DNA from: Embleya hyalina | Lineage (GTDB): Bacteria > Actinomycetota > Actinomycetes > Streptomycetales > Streptomycetaceae | DNA length: 64,000 nucleotides | Assembly (NCBI RefSeq): GCF_003967355.1 | Contig: NZ_BIFH01000035.1 | Span: 1-64,000, forward strand | Direction of reading: 5' to 3' | Shown: positions 8,633 through 16,712 of the stretch, piece after piece | How the letters are laid out: each line of letters opens with the position of its first letter | Position numbering within the stretch: position 1 is the stretch's first letter | Position numbers and translations under genes: made by a program | The notes under the pieces: generated by a model | Databases searched by the model: none | Seen by the model: the letters and a program-made list of their open reading frames with translations, nothing else | What the model was told of the DNA's origin: nothing

Positions 8633-9634
8633 TCAGCCCAGGTCGAGGCCGAGTTGCCCGTCGACGGCCGGCTCCACGCGGGGTCGCTTCAGATGCCGCC
8701 ACGCGGGCAGGTCGTCCCAGTACGCCCACGACATGCGGTGGTGGGGCGTGGGGCCGAATTCGGCCAACGCGGCGCGGTGCACCGGGGCCGGATAGCCGGC
8801 GTTGCCCGCGAAGCCGTACTCGGGGTACTTCTCGCCGAGCCCGGCCATCATCGCGTCGCGACGCACCTTCGCGAGCACCGAGGCCGCCGCGACACCGACG
8901 CAGGACTGGTCGCCCTTGATCACGCAGCGCACGGCCCACGGCACGCCGAGGAAGTCGTGCTTGCCGTCCAGGACGATCGTGTCGGGGCGGATCGGCAGCG
9001 CGGACAACGCCCGCACCGCGGCCAGCCGCAGCGCGGCGGTCATGCCGAGCGTGTCGATCTCCTCCGGCTCGGCCGCGCCGAACGCGTACGCCCGCACCCA
9101 CGGCTCGACCGCGGCGGCCAGCTCCTCGCGACGCCGCGCGGTGAGCAACTTCGAGTCGGTGAGCCCCGCGGGCGGTACGGACAGGTCGGTGATCGCCGCG
9201 GCGACCAGCACCGGCCCGGCCCACGCACCACGCCCGACCTCGTCCACGCCCGCCACCACACGTGCGCCCCGAGCGATCAGCTCCCGCTCGACGTCGTAGG
9301 TCGGCGCCGCGATCCGCCCGCCGCCCCGACGCGGCCCGACGACCTTCTTGCCGGCGGCCTTCTTGCCGCCCACCTTCTTGGCGGCGATCGTCTTGCCGGC
9401 GACTTTCTTGGCGGCGACTTTCTTGGCGGCGGCCTTCTTGCCGGCGACCTTCTTGGCACCGACCTTCCGGCCGGCAAGCGTCTCGGCAGCGGCCTTCGGG
9501 CCCACCGTTGCCCTCGGCGCGCTTCGCGTCGGGGGGTGCGGCGTGGTGTCGGCGCTCGGCTCCGGGGCCGCGGTGTTCGCCGGGGAGTTCGTCGGTTCGG
9601 CGCTGGACTGCTTCACGTCTCCACCGTAGGTCAC
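8633..9634 (-). CDS. rnhB: ribonuclease HII with Lys/Ala repeat N-terminal tail
   Basis: It cleaves the RNA strand of RNA-DNA hybrids and removes misincorporated ribonucleotides. The catalytic domain starts near residue 115. It has GVDEVGRG (Asp131-Glu132), then VLDGKHD and [20 protein letters not shown], giving the family's DEDD metal set. The domain is normal size, but the protein is 333 aa because of a ~110-residue N-terminal extension. Residues ~47-100 of that extension are a pentapeptide-like run of [10 protein letters not shown] units. This resembles the tails of actinobacterial histone-H1-like proteins and probably binds nucleic acid. A GTG six codons in, just after GGTGGAGAC, is an alternative start. 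Its 3' end lies 92 bp before the DUF2510 gene on the same strand. Confidence 0.93.
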   Translation of the reverse strand: MTYGGDVKQSSAEPTNSPANTAAPEPSADTTPHPPTRSAPRATVGPKAAAETLAGRKVGAKKVAGKKAAAKKVAAKKVAGKTIAAKKVGGKKAAGKKVVGPRRGGGRIAAPTYDVERELIARGARVVAGVDEVGRGAWAGPVLVAAAITDLSVPPAGLTDSKLLTARRREELAAAVEPWVRAYAFGAAEPEEIDTLGMTAALRLAAVRALSALPIRPDTIVLDGKHDFLGVPWAVRCVIKGDQSCVGVAAASVLAKVRRDAMMAGLGEKYPEYGFAGNAGYPAPVHRAALAEFGPTPHHRMSWAYWDDLPAWRHLKRPRVEPAVDGQLGLDLG

Positions 9635-9637
9635 CCG

Positions 9638-11128
9638 TCAGCGGTGGCCGACCACCGTCTCGCGCTCCCCCTCGGCGATCGAAAGCGGCGGCTTGGGCTC
9701 GAAATAGGTCGACACCCCCGCCGCGCGCAGCCGGTCGCGCAGCGCCCGCGCCCCGGCCGCGTCCGCCAGCGCGGCCTCGGCCGCCGAGGCCAGGTCCAGT
9801 TCGACGCCGTCGTGGTCGGTGACGGTGCCCGTGCCGGCCCGACTCGGCCGCAGCCGGCCCCGTCCCGACTCGACCCACGCGCACTCCAGCAGGGCGGCCA
9901 GCGCCTCGGCGGTGTCCTCGCCGTGCCGGGCGATCAGTTCGCCGCCCCGCCCCTCCACCAGCAGGCCCAGCACGCCGCCGAGGGTGATCGGATACTCCGC
10001 GCCCGCCCGCCGCGCGGACATCCCGAGCGCCGCCGCCCTACGGGCCAGCCCGAATCCGAGCAGGTGCTCCAGGAACGCCTCGTCGGACAACTTCACCAGA
10101 CCGTCCAGCGGCGCGAACCCGTGCCGCCCGAGGTGCCCGTCGTCGTCGGTGGCCAGCAGGTACGGGTGCACGTGCGCCAACAACCGCGGTTCGGCCGGCA
10201 CACCACCCACCGAGTCCGTACCGGCGGGTGTGCCCCGTCCGTCCGTCGGCCGCGCCCGCAGCCGCTCGATCCGGGTCACGAGGGCCGCCTCCGGCTCGCT
10301 CCCGGCCCTGTCCCGCTCTCCCCGAAAAGCCCGGAATCCGGCGATCGGGTCGCGCGGTACGCACCCCGCCGCCATCCCCGGCACCAGGAGTTCGTCCCGG
10401 AACCGTCGCCAGTCCGCCCGCACAAGCGCCAGCTCGGTCAACGCGTCCACGACCGCCTCGGTGCCGTACGCGCGCGCGGCGGCCCGATCGGCGGCCCGCT
10501 CCTCGAAGCCCACCACGGGCGCGCACACCCGCCGATACAGCGCCGCGTAGCCGGCCGCCATCCGGGCCGACGCACCCCGTCCGGCGAACGCGTCGGCCAG
10601 GCCGACCACCGCGTCCACGCTGTGGCAGGCGATGCGGTCCGCCAGCGGGGGTCGGCGGCGGCGGGAATGGCCGAGCGCGTGCGCGATCACCACCCGCAGC
10701 CGGCGGCCGGTCATCACGTGGGGCAGCGTGCCGCCGAGGACCAGGTGTCGGCGCAGCAGGGTCCCGGGCCGGCGCACCACCCGCAGTTCGCAACCCGCGC
10801 CGCCGGTCAGCACGATCCCGTCCGGGACCGGCACCCGCAGGTCGGCGGCCACGTCCTCGACCAGCTCCCACAACACCGGCTGCGCCGCGGCGTCGACGGC
10901 GAGTCCGGCCGGCAGCCGGCGCGGGCCGGTGAGTTCGAACAGCAGGGCGACCACCGCGACCACGCCCAGCCCCCACAACACCGCCGCGCCCGAGGTGAAG
11001 AACCGCCCGTGGTCGACGATCGCGCCCGTGGCGAAGGCCACGACCAGAAGCGGCAGCGCGAGCACGACATAGAGCACGCCGAGGAGCAGCACCCCGGCGA
11101 GTGCGCGTAGGCCCGTCCGTGCGCCCAT
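9638..11128 (-). CDS. M48-like membrane peptidase homologue, HExxH altered to HALGH
   Basis: A 496-aa protein with two N-terminal membrane helices (about residues 8-34 and 46-66) and a large domain after them. The layout, TM pair followed by VVIAHALGHSRRRRP at ~147-161, matches M48/HtpX-like metallopeptidases. The zinc motif should read HExxH; here the catalytic Glu is Ala151 (H150-A-L-G-H154). A Glu/Asp-rich helix GFEERAADRAAARAYG later resembles the third-ligand helix ExxAD. The protein is therefore probably inactive as a peptidase, or the domain has been repurposed. The ATG at 11128 follows GAGGGGGACCG. The stop lies only a few bases from the rnhB start on the same strand, so the two are probably co-transcribed. 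Confidence 0.75.
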   Translation of the reverse strand: MGARTGLRALAGVLLLGVLYVVLALPLLVVAFATGAIVDHGRFFTSGAAVLWGLGVVAVVALLFELTGPRRLPAGLAVDAAAQPVLWELVEDVAADLRVPVPDGIVLTGGAGCELRVVRRPGTLLRRHLVLGGTLPHVMTGRRLRVVIAHALGHSRRRRPPLADRIACHSVDAVVGLADAFAGRGASARMAAGYAALYRRVCAPVVGFEERAADRAAARAYGTEAVVDALTELALVRADWRRFRDELLVPGMAAGCVPRDPIAGFRAFRGERDRAGSEPEAALVTRIERLRARPTDGRGTPAGTDSVGGVPAEPRLLAHVHPYLLATDDDGHLGRHGFAPLDGLVKLSDEAFLEHLLGFGLARRAAALGMSARRAGAEYPITLGGVLGLLVEGRGGELIARHGEDTAEALAALLECAWVESGRGRLRPSRAGTGTVTDHDGVELDLASAAEAALADAAGARALRDRLRAAGVSTYFEPKPPLSIAEGERETVVGHR

Positions 11129-11265
11129 CGGTCCCCCTCGAGGAATATTCACCCGTTCGAGGACGACCCTAGAGCCTGGCCCACGACCCGCGCGGGATCC
11201 GCGGGCATCCGTGCGCATCGACCGACAACCGACCGCCCGCCGAGCGCCGAGGCGCCGGGGCGCCT

Positions 11266-11790
11266 CTAGGGCAACAGCGGCTCCAGCAACCGATGCGGCC
11301 GCCGCATCGCCCGGGTGACCGGATCGTCCCGGCGCAGCAGGTTCGCCCCCGGCCCCGGCGCCACCTCGGTGTCCGCCGGCGCGACCGGCGCCCCGCACAC
11401 GGCGCAGACCCCGTGCGGATCGACCGCCCCGCCGCAGCCCTCGTGCCGGTAGATCCGGCAGGCCACCCCGTTCTGCACGTGCTGCTCGCCCCAGCGGGAC
11501 ATCGCCCGCAGGATCGGCCACAGGTCGATGCCGCGCTCGGTGAGCACGTACTCGTCGCGCGGCGGGGACTCCTGATAGCGGCGCCGATCCAGCACGCCCG
11601 CCTCGACCAGCGTCTGCAACCGGCCGGAGAGCACCGCGCGCGGGATGTCGAGGTGCCCGAGGAAGTCGCTGTAGCGCCGCACGCCGTAGAAGGCGTCCCG
11701 GACGATCAACAGCGTCCAGCGCTCGCCGACGAGTTCGAGCGTGCGGGCGAGCGAGCAGTCCTGCTGTTCGTAGTCCTTGCCCAAAGCCAT
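11266..11790 (-). CDS. HxlR-family transcriptional regulator
   Basis: A 174-aa winged-helix repressor/activator of the HxlR family, usually redox or ligand responsive. Family signatures are CSLARTLELVGERWTLLIVRDAFYG and the wing region FLGHLDIPRAVLSGRL, then YVLTERG. Cys12 is the conserved N-terminal cysteine of the family. The C-terminus has an extra Cys-containing segment (CRIYRHEGCGG, HGVCAVCGAP) that resembles a small zinc ribbon. It is divergently transcribed from the MFS transporter across a 121-bp gap holding two near-identical palindromes. This strongly suggests that it represses the pump and itself. Confidence 0.9.
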   Translation of the reverse strand: MALGKDYEQQDCSLARTLELVGERWTLLIVRDAFYGVRRYSDFLGHLDIPRAVLSGRLQTLVEAGVLDRRRYQESPPRDEYVLTERGIDLWPILRAMSRWGEQHVQNGVACRIYRHEGCGGAVDPHGVCAVCGAPVAPADTEVAPGPGANLLRRDDPVTRAMRRPHRLLEPLLP

Positions 11791-11810
11791 GCGAGCACTT
11801 TAACCCCGGG

Positions 11811-11877
11811 TCGGTTCATTCATCGAACCAATAGGTGCTACGTTGCTCCGGCACCTTCGGTTCATTCACCGAACCGA
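11811..11877. promoter_or_regulatory. paired palindromic operators between HxlR gene and MFS pump
   Basis: Two 21-bp elements of the form TCGGTTC-(7 bp)-GAACCGA lie at 11811-11831 and 11857-11877. The second has perfect 7-bp arms; the first has one mismatch (GAACCAA). Both contain the shared core GGTTCATTCA(T/C)CGAACC. Their centres are 46 bp apart. They occupy the region where the divergent promoters must lie and are the obvious binding sites for the HxlR-type protein. Confidence 0.8.
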
Positions 11878-11911
11878 CGTCGCCAGGAATCGTAATCCGG
11901 GGAGCACGAAC

Positions 11912-13297
11912 ATGTCCGTCGCCACATCCACCGCCACGCGCACGACATCCGCGACGCCCGAGCCGACCCTCGACGGAAGCGGCGCCGACCGCACCGTGCC
12001 GGTGGTGGCGCTGGGCACGCTGTTGCTCCTGGCGACCTACACGATGCCGATGGCGATCGTCCCGGACACCGTCCGCGACCTGCACGCCGGTCCGAGCGGC
12101 CCGGCCTGGATCCTCAGCGCCATCGGCCTGGGTCTGTCCGCCGCCCTGCTGATCACCGGCAGCCTCGCCGACGACCTCGGTCGCCGCCGGGTGTTCACGG
12201 CGGGCGCGCTCGGCCTCGCGCTGTCCTCCGTACTCACCGCGCTGGCCCCGTCGCTGCCGCTGTTCGTGGTCGGCCGCGCCCTCCAAGGCGTCGCCGGCGC
12301 GGCGATCATGTCCGCCGGGCTCGGCCTGCTCGCGCACAACCACCGGGGCGCCGCTCGCGGGCGGGCGATGGCCGCCTACGGCTCCTCGATCGGCGTGGGC
12401 ATGGTGCTCGGACCGCCGGCCGGCGCCGCCCTGGTCCAGTTGCACCGGTCCGCGCCCTACTGGTTCACCGCCCTCGCCGCGCTCGGCCTGGCCGTCGTCG
12501 CCCGCGGCATGCCCGAGTCGCGCGCCGAGCACCCGCGCCGGCCGGACGTATGGGGCACGCTCACCCTGGGCCCGGGCCTGATCGCGCTCACCGCCGCGCT
12601 CATCGAGGGCCGCCGGGGGTGGCAGCGCCCGGTGGTCGACGCGCTGCTGGTGGCCGCCGTACTCCTGCTGGCCGGCTACGCCGCGACCGCCCTGCGCGGC
12701 CGGGCGCCGATGCTGGACCTGCGCATGTTCGCCCGGCCCGCGTTCCTGGCCGCCACCTTCGGCGCGCTGATCGCCGGCATCGCGGTGATCGCCATCGCCG
12801 CCTACCTGGCCACCGTGTTCCAGGGCACCCTCGGCCTGAGCGCCCTGGACTCCGCGCTCCTGCTCGGCCTGTGGTCGGCCATGGCCGCGATCACCGCCTT
12901 CGTCGTCGGCCGGGTGCACGTGCTGCCCGATCCCGCCCACCGCTTCGCCGCGGGCCTGCTCGTCTCCGCCGTCGGCTTTCTGGGCCTGTACGGGATCGGC
13001 CCCGCCGACTCCTGGCTCCGGGCCGTACCGGGCCTGCTGGTCGGCGGCTTCGGGGTCGGCCTCGTCAACACCGCGCTGGCCCGCCTCGGGGTGGAGAGCG
13101 TGCCCGCCGACCGCGCGAGCATGGGCTCCGGCGCCAACAGCACCGCCCGCTACACCGGCGCCTCGATCGGCGCCGCGCTCGTGGTCGCCCTCGTCGACGC
13201 GGGCGGCATGGACCTGGCCATCCTGATGGCGGCCGGCGCATCCCTGCTCGGCGCCGTCGTCGTACTCGGCCTCCGGCGCGCCGAGCGGCGGGCGTAG
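11912..13297 (+). CDS. MFS drug/metabolite efflux transporter (DHA2-like)
   Basis: A 461-aa proton-driven exporter with about 14 hydrophobic segments spread along the chain. Seen motifs are the cytoplasmic loop GSLADDLGRRRVF (MFS motif A), GRALQGVAGAAIM (motif B region) and the motif C-like helix GSSIGVGMVLGPPAGAAL of drug:H+ antiporters. The start is the ATG at 11912, preceded by GGGGAGCACGAAC; an in-frame ATG at 11843 would lie on top of the operators. Control by the divergent HxlR gene is likely. The substrate is unknown. Confidence 0.9.
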   Translation: MSVATSTATRTTSATPEPTLDGSGADRTVPVVALGTLLLLATYTMPMAIVPDTVRDLHAGPSGPAWILSAIGLGLSAALLITGSLADDLGRRRVFTAGALGLALSSVLTALAPSLPLFVVGRALQGVAGAAIMSAGLGLLAHNHRGAARGRAMAAYGSSIGVGMVLGPPAGAALVQLHRSAPYWFTALAALGLAVVARGMPESRAEHPRRPDVWGTLTLGPGLIALTAALIEGRRGWQRPVVDALLVAAVLLLAGYAATALRGRAPMLDLRMFARPAFLAATFGALIAGIAVIAIAAYLATVFQGTLGLSALDSALLLGLWSAMAAITAFVVGRVHVLPDPAHRFAAGLLVSAVGFLGLYGIGPADSWLRAVPGLLVGGFGVGLVNTALARLGVESVPADRASMGSGANSTARYTGASIGAALVVALVDAGGMDLAILMAAGASLLGAVVVLGLRRAERRA

Positions 13298-13456
13298 ACC
13301 GAGCGGCCCGCACCGGCCGCGCGGCAGGCGGCCCGGGAGCACAACGGCACAACCCGCGGGAATACCCTCGGCATCAAAGCGAATAAACCCACAAAGCCGC
13401 CCATGTCGGACACCCGCCGGCGACGCCGAGCCCCGCGTCTGGAAAACTCGGGTCAT

Positions 13457-15079
13457 GTGACGAGCGACGTGCAGACACCCACGACGGATCGACCCGCGGC
13501 GCCGGCGGGTCGCCGTCGTTTCCGGGCACTCGCCAACGCGATCATCGAGCGTCCGTACCTGATAACCGCGGGTCTGATCGGCCTGATCATCGTCACCGGG
13601 GTGAACGGCCCCGACTGGCCGGCGCAATACTTCCGCACCTGGCTGATCCGCGACCACGGCACCTACCTGTGGAACAACCAGTGGTACGGCGGCCACCTGC
13701 TCCCGGGCTACAGCATCCTCGCGCCGGTGATCGCCTCCAAGATCGGCACCGCCACCCTCACCGCGCTGTCCTGCGTCACCTCGGCGTGGGCCTGGGACAA
13801 GCTCCGGGTCGGCGCCAACGACTTCGCCCGCCAGGTGGGCAGTTGCTGGTTCGCGGTGATGTGCAGCGTCGACTACCTGATCGGCCGCACCCCGTTCGCG
13901 CTCGGCGTCGCGGCGGGCATGCTCGCGATACTGGCCGCCCGCCGCCGGCACCCGCTGTGGGCCGGCTTCGCCGCGTTGTTGTGCGGCCTGTCCAGCCCGC
14001 TGTCCGGCGCGTTCCTGATGCTGGTCGCGCTCGCGTGGGTGCCCCGGGAGCGGGTCTGGCCGACCCGGCTGTGCTTCGCCCCGGCCGCGCTCGGCCTGGT
14101 CGCCGCGCTCGCGTTCCCGAACGAGGGCATGTTCCCGTTCCCGTGGTGGCGCTTCCTGCCGATCCTGGCCTTCGCCGCGGTCGGCCTGGCGATACTGCCC
14201 AAGGAACTCGCGAGCGCCCGGCGCTTCCTGTGGCTGTACGCCGCCACCGCGGTGATCTTCTTCTTCGTGCCGACCTCGCTCGGCGGCAACCTGGCCCGAC
14301 TCGGCGAGCTGACCTCCGGGCCGCTGATGGCGGTGGTCCTGCTCTCGGCCGGCCGGCGCCGGCTGGTGGTGCTGCTGTCCCTGCCGCTGCTGGTCTGGCA
14401 GTTCCAGTCCGCCGCGCTGGCCATCACGCACGACATCAAGGACTCGCCGGGCGAGAAGCCGCAGTACTACGCGGGCATGCTCGACTACCTCCAGAAGAAC
14501 AACACCCACCCGCTGGGTCGGGTGGAGATCCCGTTCACGCGCGGGCACTGGGAGTCGGTCTTCGTCGCCGAGAAGATGCCGCTGGCGCGCGGCTGGGAGC
14601 GCCAACTGGACCGCAACTACAACGCGGTGCTCTACCAGGAGGACCTGACCGTCGAGGAGTATCGCGACTGGATCGACGACACGGGCGTACGCTTCGTGGC
14701 CCTGCCCGACATCCCGATCGATCCGTCGGCGATCCCCGAGGCCGAGCTGATCCGCAAGGGCATCCCGTGGCTCAAGCCGGTCTACACGGAAAAGGACGGT
14801 CGCTGGCAGATCTGGGAGGTGGAGAACCCGAGCCCGATCGTCGAGGGGCCGGGCGAGCTGACCGAGCTGACGCCCAGCCGATTCTCCTTCGACGCGCACT
14901 CCGCGGGCACGTTCGTGGTGAAGATCCACCCGACCTTCTGGGTGACCGCCGACCGGCCCGAGATCGTGATCAAGGCGACCAAGGACGAGTGGAGCGAGAT
15001 CACCGTCGACCGCCCCGGACCGGTCACGGTCTCCGCGCGCGACGCCAAACTCTTCAAGGGCAAGGGCAACAAACCCTGA
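13457..15079 (+). CDS. polytopic membrane protein, GT-C-like layout (paralogue 1)
   Basis: A 540-aa integral membrane protein. After a short Arg-rich N-terminus there is one helix, then the loop segment NNQWYGGHLLPGYS, then about nine more helices up to residue ~330. A ~200-residue soluble C-terminal domain follows (IPFTRGHWESVF, MPLARGWERQLDR, a WEVE strand region). A first loop followed by many helices and an outer C-terminal domain recalls GT-C glycosyltransferases or COG5617-like membrane proteins, but I see no certain catalytic motif. It is closely related along its whole length to the protein at 16713-18332. The GTG at 13457 is chosen by alignment with the paralogue's start; both are preceded by GAAAA(A)CT.GG....TCATG. 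Confidence 0.75.
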   Translation: MTSDVQTPTTDRPAAPAGRRRFRALANAIIERPYLITAGLIGLIIVTGVNGPDWPAQYFRTWLIRDHGTYLWNNQWYGGHLLPGYSILAPVIASKIGTATLTALSCVTSAWAWDKLRVGANDFARQVGSCWFAVMCSVDYLIGRTPFALGVAAGMLAILAARRRHPLWAGFAALLCGLSSPLSGAFLMLVALAWVPRERVWPTRLCFAPAALGLVAALAFPNEGMFPFPWWRFLPILAFAAVGLAILPKELASARRFLWLYAATAVIFFFVPTSLGGNLARLGELTSGPLMAVVLLSAGRRRLVVLLSLPLLVWQFQSAALAITHDIKDSPGEKPQYYAGMLDYLQKNNTHPLGRVEIPFTRGHWESVFVAEKMPLARGWERQLDRNYNAVLYQEDLTVEEYRDWIDDTGVRFVALPDIPIDPSAIPEAELIRKGIPWLKPVYTEKDGRWQIWEVENPSPIVEGPGELTELTPSRFSFDAHSAGTFVVKIHPTFWVTADRPEIVIKATKDEWSEITVDRPGPVTVSARDAKLFKGKGNKP

Positions 15080-15090
15080 CCCGCGCCGGC

Positions 15091-15125
15091 CGGCCGGGGG
15101 CGGATCCGCGAGCCGCCCCCGGCCG
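15091..15125. terminator. hairpin between convergent genes
   Basis: A 13-bp perfect stem, CGGCCGGGGGCGG pairing with its complement, encloses a 9-nt loop. It sits between the stops of the membrane-protein gene and the LOG gene, so it can serve both. No U-tract is present, as is usual in high-GC actinomycetes. Confidence 0.7.
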
Positions 15126-15127
15126 AC

Positions 15128-15721
15128 TCACGGCGCCGGCGGCGCGTCCGGGTCCAGACCGCCGGCCCACTTGGGCGCCCGGGGCTGCCACGCCTCGACC
15201 TCGGCCAGCAGGCTCGCGGCACCCCGCGCGACCAGCAGCGTCGAGCGCAGATCCGGCTTGAGGAAGCCGTTGGCGGTCATTGTGTCCAGCGCGGCGAGCA
15301 GCGGACGCCAGAAGCCGTCCACCTCCAGGACCGCGACCGGCTTGGCGTGGATGGCCAGGTGCTGCCAGGTCCAGACCTCGAACAACTCCTCCAGCGTGCC
15401 CGCACCGCCGGGCAGCGCGACGAAGGCGTCCGCCCGGGCCGCCATCGCCGCCTTGCGCTCGTGCATGGTCTCGGTGACCCGGAGATCGGTCAGGCCGCGG
15501 TGGGCGATCTCGCGATCCACCAGCGAGCGCGGCATCACACCGATCACCTCGCCGCCCGCCGCGAGACAGGCGTCGGCGACCGCGCCCATCAGACCCACGT
15601 GCCCGCCGCCGTAGACGATCCCGACACCCGCCTCCGCGAGCCCGCGGCCGAGTTCGGTCGCCGCCTCCCGGAACCGGGGCGAGACGCCCGACGCCGACCC
15701 CGCGAACACCGCTACCCGCAT
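15128..15721 (-). CDS. LOG-family nucleotide phosphoribohydrolase
   Basis: A 197-aa Rossmann-fold protein of the TIGR00730/LOG family, members of which release the base from nucleoside 5'-monophosphates (cytokinin-activating type). Seen features are the N-terminal VAVFAGSASG, the glycine-rich VYGGGHVGLMGAVADA, the signature MHERKAAMAARADAFVALPGGAGTLEE split as MHERKA (catalytic Arg) and PGGAGTLEE (catalytic Glu), and WTWQ. The length is normal for the family. The ATG at 15721 has GAGGGGAGCCC upstream; an in-frame extension to 15946 is not supported. The biological substrate here is unknown; the lysine-decarboxylase label sometimes given to this family is wrong. Confidence 0.88.
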   Translation of the reverse strand: MRVAVFAGSASGVSPRFREAATELGRGLAEAGVGIVYGGGHVGLMGAVADACLAAGGEVIGVMPRSLVDREIAHRGLTDLRVTETMHERKAAMAARADAFVALPGGAGTLEELFEVWTWQHLAIHAKPVAVLEVDGFWRPLLAALDTMTANGFLKPDLRSTLLVARGAASLLAEVEAWQPRAPKWAGGLDPDAPPAP

Positions 15722-16010
15722 GACGGGCTCCCCTCGTCGACGACCACCGTGGTGGTGTGCGCAGAAAAATACGCCGATCGAATTCTGCCGAATCCGGTCA
15801 CGCCGCCGAACGGCGGTCCCGTCCGGGGCGGCGTGGTCGAGCGTCGTCGGCCGGCCGCCGAATCGATGGCGAATCGAGTCGATGAATCGCCTCTCACCCG
15901 CCGTGACGGCGGCACAGTCCCGGCATAGAAGGGCAAATTCGGCCATCGTCGGCGGCCGTCACCGAACCCGACGTTGACGGGAAGACCCCTCGCCACGGCA
16001 GAATGCCCGC

Positions 16011-16556
16011 GTGCCCGCCACCGAGCGCCCTGCCTCGGACATCCCGTTCGAGCGGCTGTTTCCCGATCTGGACGACCATGGCCGTGAACGCCTGGTCGCC
16101 GCCGCGAGAGCGCTCGATCTGCGCCGCTCCCTCGACGACCCCGCGCGCTGGTTCTGGAACGAGCCCGACCCGCTGAGCCCGGAACCCGAGCCCGAACCGT
16201 CGCCGCACATCCTGGGCACCGCACTGCTCCTGTACGAGGCCGACGGGGACTGGCTGGAACTGGGCCTGGACGTCTGGCAGCTGGACGGGCCCTTCGTCAG
16301 CGTCACCGCCACCGTCGAGGTGGCGTGCTGGTGCGACACCGACCACAACATGCACGCGGTCCAACGCGCCGAATGGCCGGCGTCCACCGCGCAGGCGTTC
16401 CTGGAGGCGTTCCACACCGCCGCGCTGTCCGTGATCCGCCGCATCGAGGGCCCGCGCGACCCGCGCGACCTGCGCGCCCGCGCGGGGCTGCCCAACCCGC
16501 CCGAGCCACCCCCTGAGGATGACCCCGCCGCCCCCCCGAACGGCCCCGTGGTCTGA
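16011..16556 (+). CDS. conserved hypothetical protein
   Basis: A 181-aa acidic soluble protein that I cannot assign. The middle contains a run of predicted strands (GTALLLYEADGDWLELGLDVWQ, then VSVTATVEVACWCDTDHNMHAV). A C-terminal Pro-rich tail follows. It starts with GTG at 16011 with no clear ribosome binding site. It is divergent from the LOG gene across 289 bp, in which I see only repeated GAATCGA-like words and no recognisable operator. It lies between the two membrane paralogues, so it was either part of the duplicated unit or inserted later. Confidence 0.65.
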   Translation: MPATERPASDIPFERLFPDLDDHGRERLVAAARALDLRRSLDDPARWFWNEPDPLSPEPEPEPSPHILGTALLLYEADGDWLELGLDVWQLDGPFVSVTATVEVACWCDTDHNMHAVQRAEWPASTAQAFLEAFHTAALSVIRRIEGPRDPRDLRARAGLPNPPEPPPEDDPAAPPNGPVV

Positions 16557-16712
16557 ACCACCGATTCATCCGAACGAAGGATTTTTTCGCGGCACACCGG
16601 TGATTCCTCGGTGGACATTGCGTCATGGCCCGCCATACATCGGACAATCCGGCGTCCTACCTCAATGCCCACCTGCATCCCATCGGTCCCGGCGTGAAAA
16701 ACTGGGCCCGTC

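Noticed and set aside
9350-9470. CRISPR-like direct repeats (aaga/cttcttg.cggc units)
   Set aside because: The repeat is the coding sequence of the Lys/Ala tail of RnhB, with codon periodicity and no unique spacers.
15128-15721. lysine decarboxylase
   Set aside because: The PGGAGTLEE protein belongs to the LOG/TIGR00730 phosphoribohydrolase family; the decarboxylase name is a historical misannotation.
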